From assembly GCF_002931235.1 (NCBI RefSeq), contig NZ_PSTT01000042.1, positions 62,001-126,000 of the forward strand: a DNA stretch of 64,000 nucleotides. The letters are read 5' to 3'. Below are positions 9,323-17,819 of the stretch, piece after piece. The stretch is from Subtercola sp. Z020 (GTDB lineage Bacteria; Actinomycetota; Actinomycetes; Actinomycetales; Microbacteriaceae). The translations under genes were made by a program, and so were the position numbers. Position 1 is the first letter of the stretch. Every line of letters starts with the position of its first letter. The notes under the pieces are model-generated. The model saw only the letters and a list, made by a program, of their open reading frames with translations. It searched no databases and was not told the origin of the DNA.

Positions 9323-10534
9323 TCAGGTCGCCGGCACGGGTGGGCCGAGGGGCCAACGCAGAAGGGCGGCGACGGCCGCATCGCCGGGCAGCGTGCGCGT
9401 GTCGATCGGGTCAGACGCGGCGTCTCTGGAAGCTTCTGCATCGAGGTTCGGGTCGGGGTCCCTGTCGGTGACGTGAATCGTCGCGTCGGTCAGGATCGCC
9501 GCCCGCACCAGGCCGGCCGGAGCATCCACCACGGCGAGTATCTCTGCGGCCGCGACGTCTTCGGGAGCTGTGGCGATCCACGGTGCCCGGTCGAGAGCCA
9601 GCACCGTGCGGTAGCGCAGCAGGTCGACGTTCATCATGAGGGTCTCCGCCTGTGCGGCCGAGAGGGCGTTCACGACTTCTCCGAACCGGGTTGCGACCGT
9701 GCCGTCGCCGCGACCTTCGTGCATCGCGATGCGGTCGAGCACGCTCGCCTTCTCGGCGGCGAGCACCCTGTCGATCTCTTGGTCGACAAACCTCTGCAGG
9801 GCCCCGGGTTCCGAACCGTCCGCCCGCGTGTCGATCGGCAGGGTCGACAGGATGTCGCGGCTCTCGGTCGACAGCTCGCCTTCGAGGGGTTGCCGGGCGC
9901 TGACCTCGCCCGCGACCACGAGAAGCCGCGGGTGTTCGCGGTGCACGATCTCGTTGACGGCAGCCGCGAGCTCGGCCTGGGTCTGCCGCCAGATCTCACG
10001 GGCATGGGACTGCAGCAGGTCTTGCCGCCAGCCGCCACTCTTCACCGCGTGCAGGGTGTCGGTGCGGCCCTGCACATGGGTCTCGCTTTCAGCGCTCGGC
10101 GTCTGAGCGCTGTAGAAACGGATCTCGCCGCCGGCGCGGTCTGTCTCGACCACCAACACGTGGAAACCCGGGGGTTGACGGGCGACGAGCGGCACCAGGT
10201 CGGGCACGGGCCCGAAGGAGATGATCTCGGGCTGCACGGGGTAGCCGGGCATCCATTCGTCGACGACGACGACGCCCTCTTTCACCAGCACGAAATGACT
10301 GAGCGGGCTCGGGGCGGGCAGTTCGGCGGAGAGAGCGTCGGTGACGGCTTCGACGTCGCCGGGCGGTGCGCCGGTCCTCGAGAGCTGGTCGGCCGCGCTC
10401 TTGGCCCGTTCGAGCGTGACCTGGGGCGGGTCGCCGGTGTCGACGGAGGCATCCAGGTAGACCTGTGACCAGGGGCCCGGGTCCCGGGCGATGTCGGCGA
10501 ACTGTGCGGTGGTGGTTGTCGTGCTGGCGTTCAT
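9323..10534 (-). CDS. Rv2629/Balon-type ribosome hibernation factor (baeRF family)
   Basis: A 403-residue member of the bacterial eRF1/Pelota-like family that includes mycobacterial Rv2629 and Balon, proteins known to bind the ribosomal A site of idle or translating ribosomes during stress. The recognisable features are the N-terminal module with VSLYL-like start (WSQVYLDASVDTGD), the central FHVLVVETDRAGGEIRFYS strand pair, the ARQPPG/AREIWRQTQAELAAAVNEIV helix region and HPRLLVVAGEVSARQPLEGEL. The C-terminal part ends in the usual L30e-like segment with LLRYRTVLALDRAPWIA. Assignment is by overall pattern from memory of the family. It is followed by the 111-residue gene and preceded by a 181-base gap holding a palindrome, so it probably has its own promoter separate from tetR. 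Confidence 0.8.
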   Translation of the reverse strand: MNASTTTTTAQFADIARDPGPWSQVYLDASVDTGDPPQVTLERAKSAADQLSRTGAPPGDVEAVTDALSAELPAPSPLSHFVLVKEGVVVVDEWMPGYPVQPEIISFGPVPDLVPLVARQPPGFHVLVVETDRAGGEIRFYSAQTPSAESETHVQGRTDTLHAVKSGGWRQDLLQSHAREIWRQTQAELAAAVNEIVHREHPRLLVVAGEVSARQPLEGELSTESRDILSTLPIDTRADGSEPGALQRFVDQEIDRVLAAEKASVLDRIAMHEGRGDGTVATRFGEVVNALSAAQAETLMMNVDLLRYRTVLALDRAPWIATAPEDVAAAEILAVVDAPAGLVRAAILTDATIHVTDRDPDPNLDAEASRDAASDPIDTRTLPGDAAVAALLRWPLGPPVPAT

Positions 10535-10656
10535 GCCTTCATGGTGCGTGCCAGCGCCACAGATATCAGCGGCTTGACTTACGGCACGTCAGGGGGAAGG
10601 TCGAGGACGGGAACACGCAGTCGGGCCCCGCCCTCGCAGCGCGTTCAACAAACGCT

Positions 10657-10672
10657 GATAATGCACATTATG
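10657..10672. promoter_or_regulatory. AT-rich palindrome upstream of the hibernation-factor gene
   Basis: TAATGCACATTA (10659-10670) is a perfect 5-bp inverted repeat around CA, flanked by a minus-strand TTGACA (10671-10676). It is the only AT-rich island in the 181-base gap between tetR and the Rv2629-type gene and is the best candidate for that gene's promoter/operator. A matching -10 at normal spacing is not obvious. Confidence 0.4.
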
Positions 10673-10715
10673 TCAACAAAGGTTATCTGGCACCGCTTCC
10701 CCGGCTCAGTGCGGC

Positions 10716-11270
10716 TCAGACGGCGGGCGACTTCAGGCCGGCGATCAGCAGCTCCACGGCCATGCGGGACTCGGCCGCCCACAGCGGGCGGTCGATCGCC
10801 GAGCCGATGCCGTGCAGCACGATCATGACCGCCCCCACCTCGACCTCCGGCCGGATGGCGCCCTCGGCGGCCGCTCGAGCCAGAAGGTCGTCGACGGCGC
10901 TCTCGAGCTGGATCCCGCCATCGGCCTGCACCGCCGGACTCACGAACGCCGCGAACGTGCGGGCAAGGCCGACATGCGCAACCTCGTAGTCGACGAACCC
11001 GCGGAGGAAGGCGTCGAGGTTGTCCCCCGCCGAACGCGATTCGTCGCGCGCCTGGTCGCAGAGTGCGGCCACCTCCCCCTCGTAGACGGCGACGGCCAGA
11101 GCCTCCCGCGTCGGAAAGTTGCGGTACAGCGTGCCGACCCCCACCCCGGCGCGCGCCGCGAAGTCGTCGAAGCGCACCTGCTCGTCGTTGTCGAAGACGT
11201 CGCGTGCGATCGCCACGATCGCATCCCGGTTGCGACGCGCATCCGCTCGCTGTGGTCGGCCGTCGGACAC
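10716..11270 (-). CDS. TetR/AcrR family transcriptional repressor
   Basis: A 184-residue TetR-type repressor. The N-terminal helix-turn-helix is clear (RDAIVAIARDVF...VRFDDFAARAGVGVGTLYRNFPTREALAVAVY). The C-terminal ligand-binding half is helical with no recognisable ligand motif. A TTG seven codons upstream is in frame, but the GTG at 11270 is preceded by GAGAGG at correct spacing, so it is preferred. The gene is divergent from the reductase at 11351; two palindromes lie between them, so it very probably represses both itself and that reductase. Confidence 0.93.
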   Translation of the reverse strand: MSDGRPQRADARRNRDAIVAIARDVFDNDEQVRFDDFAARAGVGVGTLYRNFPTREALAVAVYEGEVAALCDQARDESRSAGDNLDAFLRGFVDYEVAHVGLARTFAAFVSPAVQADGGIQLESAVDDLLARAAAEGAIRPEVEVGAVMIVLHGIGSAIDRPLWAAESRMAVELLIAGLKSPAV

Positions 11271-11292
11271 GTTGCACCTCTCGTTTGACAAG

Positions 11293-11331
11293 TGGAGACT
11301 GTCTCCATATCCTTAGTGGAGACAGGTTCCA
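11293..11331. promoter_or_regulatory. tandem TetR operators
   Basis: Two related palindromes 24 bases apart: TGGAGACTGTCTCCA (11293-11307, perfect arms) and TGGAGACAGGTTCCA (11317-11331, one arm degenerate). They fill the gap between the divergent tetR and reductase genes, the usual place and spacing for autoregulatory TetR sites. The assignment to this TetR is inferred from position. Confidence 0.8.
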
Positions 11332-11350
11332 TATTACGCGAGAGGCGACC

Positions 11351-12280
11351 ATGCGCATCCTGATGTTCGGACGCGGAGTGATCGCGACCCTGTACGGCCG
11401 CGTGCTGCACGCGGCAGGTCACGACGTCGAGTTCTTCGTGCGCCCGGGACGCGCGGCGGAGTACGGACCCTTCGTGCACCTGGACTGGATCGACGGACGC
11501 CGAAAGCCCGTCGGTCGTCGGGTGCGCGAGTCGTTCCGCACTCCGTTCCGGGAGACCCTCAGCCCGAATGACGGCTTCGACCTGGTCATCGTGAGCGTCG
11601 GGCACCATCACCTCGCCGAGGCCGCGGCGCTGATCGCCCCTTTCATCGGCAGAGCGACAGTGCTGGTGCTCGGCAACATCTGGCAGGAACCGATCGACGC
11701 CGTGGCACCCCTCCCCGCCGACCAGGTCGTGTTCGGGTTCCCCCAGGCGGGTGGCGGCTTCGGCGCCGACGGCGTGCTGTCGGGCGGGATGCTGCCCTCC
11801 ATCGTCATCGGCACGACCGGCCCCGAGCCGACGCGGCGCGAACGCGAGGTGTTCGCCGCCTTCCGGCAGGCGGGCCTCGGCGTGCGACGCGAGACGGACA
11901 TGCGCGGGTGGCTCTGGCTCCACTTCATCGCCGACGCCGGCATGTTCGCCGAGGCGCTCCGTCGAGGGTCGCTGGCGAAGATGGCCGGTGACCGCCGCGC
12001 CTTCCGCGACGCCTTCCTGACGACGCGCGAACTGCTGCCGGTTCTGGATGCACGGGGTGTCGACCTCGGGAGGCACCGCAACGCCCTGCTGCCGTACCGA
12101 CTCCCCCGCCTGGTCGCTGCAGTCTCGGGGTGGGCGACCGCACTGGTTCCGATCGCCGGGCGCAGCCTCGAGGCGCACACCGACCCTCGCGCACCGGAGG
12201 CGCTGGCCGTCATTCGCGACACCCTCGCCGAGGCCGAGCGACTGGGCATCGCGGCGCCGCGCCTCGCCCGGCGTTCCTGA
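11351..12280 (+). CDS. ketopantoate reductase-like NADP-dependent oxidoreductase (PanE/ApbA fold)
   Basis: A 309-residue protein beginning with the nucleotide-binding motif MRILMFGRGVIATLYGRVL, the form usual in PanE/ApbA-like proteins, followed by the central fold DLVIVSVGHHHLAEAAALIAPF and a helical C-terminal domain. The ATG at 11351 follows GAGAGG. The much longer upstream frame overlaps tetR and is rejected. Because it lies outside a pantothenate context and is controlled by a TetR with two operators, it is more likely an inducible reductase of unknown substrate than the housekeeping ketopantoate reductase. Confidence 0.85.
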   Translation: MRILMFGRGVIATLYGRVLHAAGHDVEFFVRPGRAAEYGPFVHLDWIDGRRKPVGRRVRESFRTPFRETLSPNDGFDLVIVSVGHHHLAEAAALIAPFIGRATVLVLGNIWQEPIDAVAPLPADQVVFGFPQAGGGFGADGVLSGGMLPSIVIGTTGPEPTRREREVFAAFRQAGLGVRRETDMRGWLWLHFIADAGMFAEALRRGSLAKMAGDRRAFRDAFLTTRELLPVLDARGVDLGRHRNALLPYRLPRLVAAVSGWATALVPIAGRSLEAHTDPRAPEALAVIRDTLAEAERLGIAAPRLARRS

Positions 12281-12334
12281 CCACAGTCCCGGCCGGGCGC
12301 GGATCTGCCGTGGGCGGCCGAACTGACGCCCCTG

Positions 12335-13642
12335 CTACCGCGCGCTCACCGGGAGCACGAGGTTCCGGCCGGTGACGCGCACCCCTGAGGTGACCGTGAT
12401 GGTTGTGGCATCGGCCCGGCTGGGCGTGTTCTTCCACCAGGTCGTCGGCACGTAACCGGCGACCGGGTTGATGAACTGCAGCCGGTACGTTCCGGCGATG
12501 AGTCCCGTCAGGGTGTAATTGCCTGCCGCATCGGTGTTGGCGTGCGCGGCCTGCGCGCTCTCGTCGCCGGCGAAGGCGACGACGTAGACGTTCGCCAGGG
12601 GCACCTTTGCGGCGCCAGCGCTGGCACCGGCGCCCATCACGCTGCCCGAGATCGAGGTGCCGGCGGGGAGCACGTCGTTCTTGCCCGTGATGTTCTGGCC
12701 GGCGGCGACGGTGATGACGGCGGCCAGTTTCTGGGTGGATCTGTTGTTCCACCAGGCCTGCCTGACGAAGGCGGGATTCGAGTAGTTGTCGAAGAGCAGG
12801 CTGTACGCTCCGGCCGGCAGCCCGGTGATGGTGTACCGGCCGTTCGCGTCAGCCGTGGCGTAGCCGACGGTCTGCCCGTTCGCGGTGTGGGCCGTCACCG
12901 TCGTGCCCCCGAGCGTGACGGCCGGCGTACCCGCACCGGTCACCGTGCCGGAGATCGAGGCGACCCTGTCGAGCACGATGTCTGTGGCGGAGGCCGTCGA
13001 TCCCGTGGCGACAGAGAGCACGTCGGCGTTCTGCTGGGTGGCGGCGTTCCTCCACCACGTGGAGGAAAGGTACGCGGGGTTGTCGCTGTTGCTGAACTGC
13101 AATGTGAAGTCGCCACCGGAGGGAAGGCGCAGTGCGTAGGCGCCCGTGGCATCCGTCGCCACCCAGCTGGCGAACTCGCCGGCCGGCGACGAGTAGGCGC
13201 TCACCAGAACCCCGGCCAGCGGAACCGGGGTCGACGCCGACCCCTTCACGGTGCCGGCGATGGTGGTGACCCTGTCGATGGTGAGGCTCATCCGCGAGAT
13301 CGCCTTGCCGTCTGCAAGGGCGAACACATCGGCGCCCTGCTGGGCCGGCTTGTTCTTCCACCAGGTGACCGCGACGTAGGCCGGGTCGGCGGTCTCGAAG
13401 CGGAGGGTGTAGGTCGCGGCCGCGAGGGCGGCGATCCTGTACGTTCCGCGTGGTCCGGTCATCGCTGAGCCGGCCTCGACGCCGGCGGCAGTGACAGCGG
13501 TCACCTTCACACCCTTCAGAGCGACCGTCGGAGTACCCGATCCGGTCACCGTGCCCGCAATGGATGCCGTGCCCACCGTCGCCGCCTGCTGCGTGGATGT
13601 CGCGGCGGCCGATGCCTGGGCCTGCTGGGGTGCACCGAGCAA
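12335..13642 (-). CDS. secreted protein with four carboxypeptidase-regulatory-like repeats, 5' end missing
   Basis: Four repeats of about 100 residues, each of the form SI(A/S)GTV.G.GTP..PL.GV.V.A...G....TD..G.Y...L.AG.Y.L.F......Y....WW(K/R)N, are CarboxypepD_reg/Cna-B-like beta-sandwich domains used in cell-surface proteins. The first codon with start potential is TTG 13642 and has no Shine-Dalgarno. The frame upstream still encodes a hydrophobic signal-peptide core (ALPAVLGLSAALLGAPQQAQA) up to 13678, then hits the stop of ykoC in the same frame. The charged n-region and the start codon of a normal signal peptide are therefore absent. It is either a 5'-truncated gene or depends on an unusual start; the repeat region itself looks intact. 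Confidence 0.75.
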   Translation of the reverse strand: MLGAPQQAQASAAATSTQQAATVGTASIAGTVTGSGTPTVALKGVKVTAVTAAGVEAGSAMTGPRGTYRIAALAAATYTLRFETADPAYVAVTWWKNKPAQQGADVFALADGKAISRMSLTIDRVTTIAGTVKGSASTPVPLAGVLVSAYSSPAGEFASWVATDATGAYALRLPSGGDFTLQFSNSDNPAYLSSTWWRNAATQQNADVLSVATGSTASATDIVLDRVASISGTVTGAGTPAVTLGGTTVTAHTANGQTVGYATADANGRYTITGLPAGAYSLLFDNYSNPAFVRQAWWNNRSTQKLAAVITVAAGQNITGKNDVLPAGTSISGSVMGAGASAGAAKVPLANVYVVAFAGDESAQAAHANTDAAGNYTLTGLIAGTYRLQFINPVAGYVPTTWWKNTPSRADATTITVTSGVRVTGRNLVLPVSAR

Positions 13643-13678
13643 CGCGGCGCTGAGCCCGAGAACGGCGGGGAGCGCGGA

Positions 13679-14476
13679 TCAGAAGAGCGCCCCCGGCCCC
13701 CCGAGCACCCCGAACACGGCCGAGGCGACCAGCAGGCCGCCGAGCACGACGAGGGTGCCCGCGCCGAAGACGAGGTCGACCGCGGTGATGTGAACGGGGT
13801 GCCACACGGTTCGGGGGCTGAGGCCGAGACCCCGGGATTCGAGGGACTGGGCCATCTGTTCACCCCGCCTGATGGCCAGCACGAGCAGGGCGAAACCGGC
13901 GCGGCCGAAGCCGGCGGGGCCCCGTCGAACGGTTCCGTTGCGGCCGAGTGGCGCCCTGACCGCCTGAGCGTTGCGGATGGTGGCCCACTCCCCCGGCAAC
14001 TGCTGCAGCAGCCGGTAGCCGGCCATCAACGCGTAGCTCGGGCGAGCCCCCAGCCGAGCGTTCTGGTTCAGGCTGGTCATCAGGGCCAGGCTGTCCGTCG
14101 TCAGAACGAACCCGATCGACAGAATGCCGATGGCCACGGTGCGGGCGGCGAGGGCGCCCCCGACCACGAGGCCCTCCGTCGTCACCCGCAGCGCACCCTC
14201 CTGCCAGAGCACGGTTCCGGGCCGGCTCAGCACGTTGATGCTGAACACTCCGACCGCGAACGCGAAGAACGGCACCTGCGCACGCAGAACCGGCCAAAGC
14301 CCGAGGCGACCACCGACGACGACCCCGACGAGACCCAGCAGGTAGACGACGGCGGGCGTCACCGGGTCGAGAACGAACAGCATCACCACGGAGGCGGCGG
14401 ACAGCACCACGAGTTTCACGGTCGGGTTCCGTCTGGCCAGCGGGGAGTCGCGCACGGGCGCCGCCGCCAGCGTCAC
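13679..14476 (-). CDS. ykoC: ECF transporter T component, YkoC-like (CbiQ family)
   Basis: Energy-coupling factor transmembrane subunit, 265 residues with about five to six membrane spans (KLVVLSAASVVMLFVLDPV, FFAFAVGVFSINVLS, TVAIGILSIGFVLTTDSLAL). The cytoplasmic coupling region carries the CbiQ-type motifs with YALMAGYRLLQQLPGEW..IRNAQAVRA and RGEQMAQSLESRGLG. GTG 14476 overlaps the stop of ykoD as GTGA, so it is translationally coupled. It is the last gene of the ykoFEDC unit, and acts with YkoD and YkoE to import hydroxymethylpyrimidine, a thiamine precursor. Confidence 0.92.
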   Translation of the reverse strand: MTLAAAPVRDSPLARRNPTVKLVVLSAASVVMLFVLDPVTPAVVYLLGLVGVVVGGRLGLWPVLRAQVPFFAFAVGVFSINVLSRPGTVLWQEGALRVTTEGLVVGGALAARTVAIGILSIGFVLTTDSLALMTSLNQNARLGARPSYALMAGYRLLQQLPGEWATIRNAQAVRAPLGRNGTVRRGPAGFGRAGFALLVLAIRRGEQMAQSLESRGLGLSPRTVWHPVHITAVDLVFGAGTLVVLGGLLVASAVFGVLGGPGALF

Positions 14477-16239
14477 CGGGTCACCTCCGTCGGCGTCGGC
14501 GCCGCCGCGCCGGTTCGGGAGCGGGCGTCGTAGAGGCGGCGCAGAGCCCGCGCCGCACCGGCAGCCCCGAACGCCCCCAGCAGCCACGACACCAGAGAGG
14601 GCACCTCGAGGCCGGCCGCGCCGAGCACCTCCGCGTTCTGCAGCACGTCGCCGGTCGGGCCGTCTGCGACGACCTCGCCGCCTGCGACGACGATCACCCG
14701 GTGCGCCACCGCAGCGACGAAGCGGAGGTCGTGGCCCGAGAACACGATCGCGCGCCCGCGATGGGCCTCTCGCCGAAAGGCCAGGGCCGTGGCGACCGTG
14801 TCCTGCCGGTCGAGGGCGAAGGTGGGTTCGTCTGCCAACAGCACGGGTCGGTCGCGATGCGCGAGCATCGCCGCGAGGCTCAGCCGGCGCTTCTCCCCGC
14901 CGGAGAGCCGGTGCGGGTCGTGGTCAGCGACGTGCTCGAGGCGGTGCGCGGCCAGTTGGCGGCCGACGACCTCTGCCACCTCCGCCCGGCTTCCCGGCAG
15001 CCCGACGGCGATCTCGTCACGCACCCGGTGGGCGAGGAACTGGTATTCCGGGTTCTGGAACACCATGCCGGGCCGCGGCCCCTCGACGCTTCCCGCCTGC
15101 GCAGGCAGCAGCCCCGCGAGCGTGAGCAGCAGCGAGCTCTTCCCCGATCCGTTCGCACCCAGCAGGGCGACGATCTCACCCGGGTGCACGGTCAGGTCGA
15201 CCCCGCGCAGAAGGGACCGGGCCGCGCGTCTCCGCCCCGCCCTCGTGCGGCCCGGCATACCGTAGCCGACCGCGAGCGAGCGGGCCGCGAGCACCAGGCG
15301 GGCGGCTGCGGGATGCCCGGCAGCGGCATCCCCGTCGGCCGACACGTCGAGCGCCGCCGCCTCCTCCGGGGCATCGGCTGCCGCGCGGAGCCAGGCGCGC
15401 ACGGGCTCCGACGGGAGTCCGCCCGGGTGGCCGGTGACGGCGAGCAGTTCGATGTCGAGCGGCAGCCAGCATCCGGTGTCGTGCAGCATCGCTGCATTCT
15501 CGCGAAGCACCTGCGCGGTGGGCCCGTCGGCCCACACCCGACCGCCGTCTGCAAGCAGGAGGGCGCGCTCGGGCAGCCCGTCGACCCCGTCGGCGCCGGC
15601 GAACTCGTCGAGCCGGTGTTCGATCAGCACCACGGCGCCCTCCCGCCGGCCGGTGATCGCGGCGATCGATGCTCGAACCGCCCGGATGCCGGCCGGGTCG
15701 AGCATCGAGGTCGGCTCGTCGAGAAGCAGCACTGCGGGGCGGGCCGCGAGGGCGGCCGCCAGCGTGACCCGCTGCAGTTCGCCGCCCGAGAGCTCGGCGG
15801 TTCCCCGGTCCCGCAGGCTCTCAGCGTCGGCCCTCCGGAGCGCCTCGCCCACCCTGCCGGCGATCTCGGCCGGGGGCACACCGTGGTTCTCGAGGGGCAG
15901 CGCCACCTCCTGGTCGACCCGCGCGAGGCACACCGACGCTGCCGGGTTCTGCGCGACGACGCCGAACAGCCGGGAACGCTCCATCACCGTGAGCCCGGCG
16001 GCATCCACCCCGCCCACCTCGACGAACCCCTCGAGGTCGAGGTTCACCGAGAGGGGGATGACGCCGGTCAGCACCTGCAGCAGGCTCGACTTGCCCGACC
16101 CCGAGGGGCCGATCACGATCATCCGCTCCCCCTCGCGAACGACCACCGACACCTCGTCGAGCAGCGGGACCGCGCGGCCGGGCGCGCGGACCGTCACCGC
16201 GCTGAGGCTGGCGACCGGGTGCCCGTCGTCAGGCCGCAC
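14473..16239 (-). CDS. ykoD: ECF transporter double ATPase, YkoD-like
   Basis: A 588-residue fusion of two ABC ATPase domains. The first has Walker A GPSGSGKSS, signature LSGGELQRV and Walker B VLLLDEPTSMLD; the second has GANGSGKSS, LSGGEKRRLSL and VLLADEPTFALD. Both Q-loops (VVAQNPAAS and MVFQNPEYQF) are the CbiO/EcfA type. GTG 16239 lies just inside the ykoE gene (11-base overlap) and agrees with the family N-terminus; the longer upstream frame encodes Ser/Cys/Arg-rich shadow sequence. The two-domain ATPase in one chain is the usual YkoD arrangement. Confidence 0.93.
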   Translation of the reverse strand: MRPDDGHPVASLSAVTVRAPGRAVPLLDEVSVVVREGERMIVIGPSGSGKSSLLQVLTGVIPLSVNLDLEGFVEVGGVDAAGLTVMERSRLFGVVAQNPAASVCLARVDQEVALPLENHGVPPAEIAGRVGEALRRADAESLRDRGTAELSGGELQRVTLAAALAARPAVLLLDEPTSMLDPAGIRAVRASIAAITGRREGAVVLIEHRLDEFAGADGVDGLPERALLLADGGRVWADGPTAQVLRENAAMLHDTGCWLPLDIELLAVTGHPGGLPSEPVRAWLRAAADAPEEAAALDVSADGDAAAGHPAAARLVLAARSLAVGYGMPGRTRAGRRRAARSLLRGVDLTVHPGEIVALLGANGSGKSSLLLTLAGLLPAQAGSVEGPRPGMVFQNPEYQFLAHRVRDEIAVGLPGSRAEVAEVVGRQLAAHRLEHVADHDPHRLSGGEKRRLSLAAMLAHRDRPVLLADEPTFALDRQDTVATALAFRREAHRGRAIVFSGHDLRFVAAVAHRVIVVAGGEVVADGPTGDVLQNAEVLGAAGLEVPSLVSWLLGAFGAAGAARALRRLYDARSRTGAAAPTPTEVTR

Positions 16240-16861
16240 GGCCGGCGCGCCCGATGGCGAAGTTGTCGACCACACCCGTGCGGGCCAGCGAATCGGCGAT
16301 GACCTTCGAGAGCAGACCGCCGAGCACGATGCCCGACACCACCTGGATGACGAATCGCACCAGGAGCAGGTCGGTGCCGTACCAGCCCGAGCGGAACGCC
16401 GAGTAGAAGAAGACCAGCCCTGCACCCAGCGCGCCGGAGACGGCGTAGACCAGCCAGCCGAAGCGGCGGTAACGGGTCAGCGCGAAGGGCAGTTCGCTGC
16501 CGGCACCCTGGATGGCGGCGGCCACGAACAGCAGCGGCCCGACCGCCGACCCGAGGAACACGACCTCGATGACCGAGGCGATGATCTCGGCGACGATGCC
16601 GGCGAACGGCCGCCGGGTGATCGCGATGGCCACCGGCGCGACGATCAGCCAGCCGCCGAGCAGCACATGCTGCGTCAGGTGGCCGAGCGGGCCGGCGGCG
16701 ACCGACAGAACGATCCAGCCCTGCACGAGGGCCCAGTAGAGAAAACCGAACACGGCGCCCAGAACGACCACGAGCATGATGTCTCTGAGGTGCCAGGCGA
16801 AGAACCTCGATGCAAGGGAACGGCCCGGGGCCGTGGAACCGGTCAGAGCAGAGGATGGCAT
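16229..16861 (-). CDS. ykoE: ECF transporter S component for thiamine precursor, YkoE-like
   Basis: Substrate-binding membrane subunit, 210 residues with five to six hydrophobic segments. Recognisable YkoE-type features are HLRDIMLVVVLGAVFGFLYW near the N-terminus, AIQGAGSELPFALTRYRRF in the middle and the late SGIVLGGLLSKVIADSLARTGV. YkoE is the specificity component of the hydroxymethylpyrimidine/thiamine ECF transporter. The gene lies three bases after ykoF and overlaps ykoD, inside the TPP-riboswitch operon, which supports the assignment strongly. Confidence 0.93.
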   Translation of the reverse strand: MPSSALTGSTAPGRSLASRFFAWHLRDIMLVVVLGAVFGFLYWALVQGWIVLSVAAGPLGHLTQHVLLGGWLIVAPVAIAITRRPFAGIVAEIIASVIEVVFLGSAVGPLLFVAAAIQGAGSELPFALTRYRRFGWLVYAVSGALGAGLVFFYSAFRSGWYGTDLLLVRFVIQVVSGIVLGGLLSKVIADSLARTGVVDNFAIGRAGRAA

Positions 16862-16864
16862 CGC

Positions 16865-17509
16865 TCACACCTCCCTCGGGCTGGCGATGGAGATGACCGC
16901 GTGACTCGTGACGTGCTGCACGCTCCGACCGACCAGAACCCAGCCGGCCGCCACCGTCGCCAGCACATCGGCGAGATCCCCCTCGAGGAGGGTCGCGTAG
17001 TGCTCGCCCCGCACGTAGGTGCCCCGCTCCTTCGCGTACTCGATCGCCGCGTAGATGTCGCGCAGGTGGTCGGGGGCCTCCCCCGGCCGCCCGGTGTCGT
17101 CGAGGGGGTAGAGCGACCAGTGCGCAGACGCGTGGATGCCCGTCGCCGGGAGGTCGGGAACCTCCGTCGCGCCCGCGAGCAGGCCGGGCGTGACCGTGCA
17201 GGTGACCTCGCCCGGGCACCCGCGGGAGAGCAGGATGGAGGCCGTCACATGACGGCCGGAACGAGCCGCCCCGGCCACGACGGCGGTGATGTACTCGAGC
17301 ACCCGCTGTTCGGAGCCGCGCACGAGCGTGCTCACGGGATCGGTCTGCACGTCGAGGTCGGCGGCATCGGCGCCCCTGAGCGCGGCGAGGATGATCCCGG
17401 CGAAGTCATCCGCCATCACCCCGACGGTGAAGCGGGCGCCCACGCCGAGATCCTGCGGGGTCAGGGCCTCGCCTGTCGCGGTCGACGAAAGAAGGGAGGA
17501 AGGGGACAT
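16865..17509 (-). CDS. ykoF: YkoF-family thiamine/HMP-binding protein
   Basis: A soluble 214-residue protein with two tandem alpha/beta halves of the YkoF/YtfJ type; the halves begin around ARFTVGVMADDFAGIILAAL (residue 27) and TGIHASAHWSLYPL (about 122). YkoF binds thiamine or its pyrimidine moiety and is always linked to ykoEDC. ATG 17509 has an AAAGG eight bases upstream and about 190 bases of leader separate it from the TPP riboswitch. It is the first gene of the operon. Confidence 0.92.
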   Translation of the reverse strand: MSPSSLLSSTATGEALTPQDLGVGARFTVGVMADDFAGIILAALRGADAADLDVQTDPVSTLVRGSEQRVLEYITAVVAGAARSGRHVTASILLSRGCPGEVTCTVTPGLLAGATEVPDLPATGIHASAHWSLYPLDDTGRPGEAPDHLRDIYAAIEYAKERGTYVRGEHYATLLEGDLADVLATVAAGWVLVGRSVQHVTSHAVISIASPREV

Positions 17510-17698
17510 TGTTCGTGCCTTTCACTGCGGATGCAGGCGCTCCCGTCGGCGACGGGCGCGGAGATGCGGCCGATCAGAACCCGGGCAGACGCGTGGGCGC
17601 AGAGAAAGGACCAGGAACTCCTGGCCGTGAAGCGAGAACCCTCGCCGGGATCGCGACTGCATCCCGATGCGTGTGGACGACGAGCATAACGCTCTCAC

Positions 17699-17787
17699 TC
17701 TCCCTGCGCTGGCATTATCCAGATCAAGTTCGACGGTCGAAGCGTGAATCGCTCCCTCTCAGCCCGGCTCACCAGGCTCCCGTGTGT
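17699..17787 (-). promoter_or_regulatory. TPP riboswitch (THI element)
   Basis: Read on the minus strand, the conserved thiamine pyrophosphate aptamer blocks appear in order: GGGAGCC (17775-17781), GGGCTGAGAGGGA with the CTGAGA core (17757-17762), then the helix P4/P5 block GAACTTGATCTGGATAATGC followed by CAGCGCAGGGA (17701-17730). The GATCTGGATAATGCCAGCGC part is nearly invariant in this class. It lies upstream of ykoFEDC in the right orientation and should repress the operon when TPP is abundant. The expression platform lies between 17510 and 17700; I cannot identify the terminator or anti-SD helix with confidence. Confidence 0.96.
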
Positions 17788-17819
17788 TCCCCACCACTAT
17801 AACCACTCGCCGCCGAGGG

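Noticed and set aside
17530-17690. Terminator or anti-SD stem of the TPP riboswitch
   Set aside because: Several weak GC stems are possible and none has a T run or clear pairing with the ykoF ribosome binding site.
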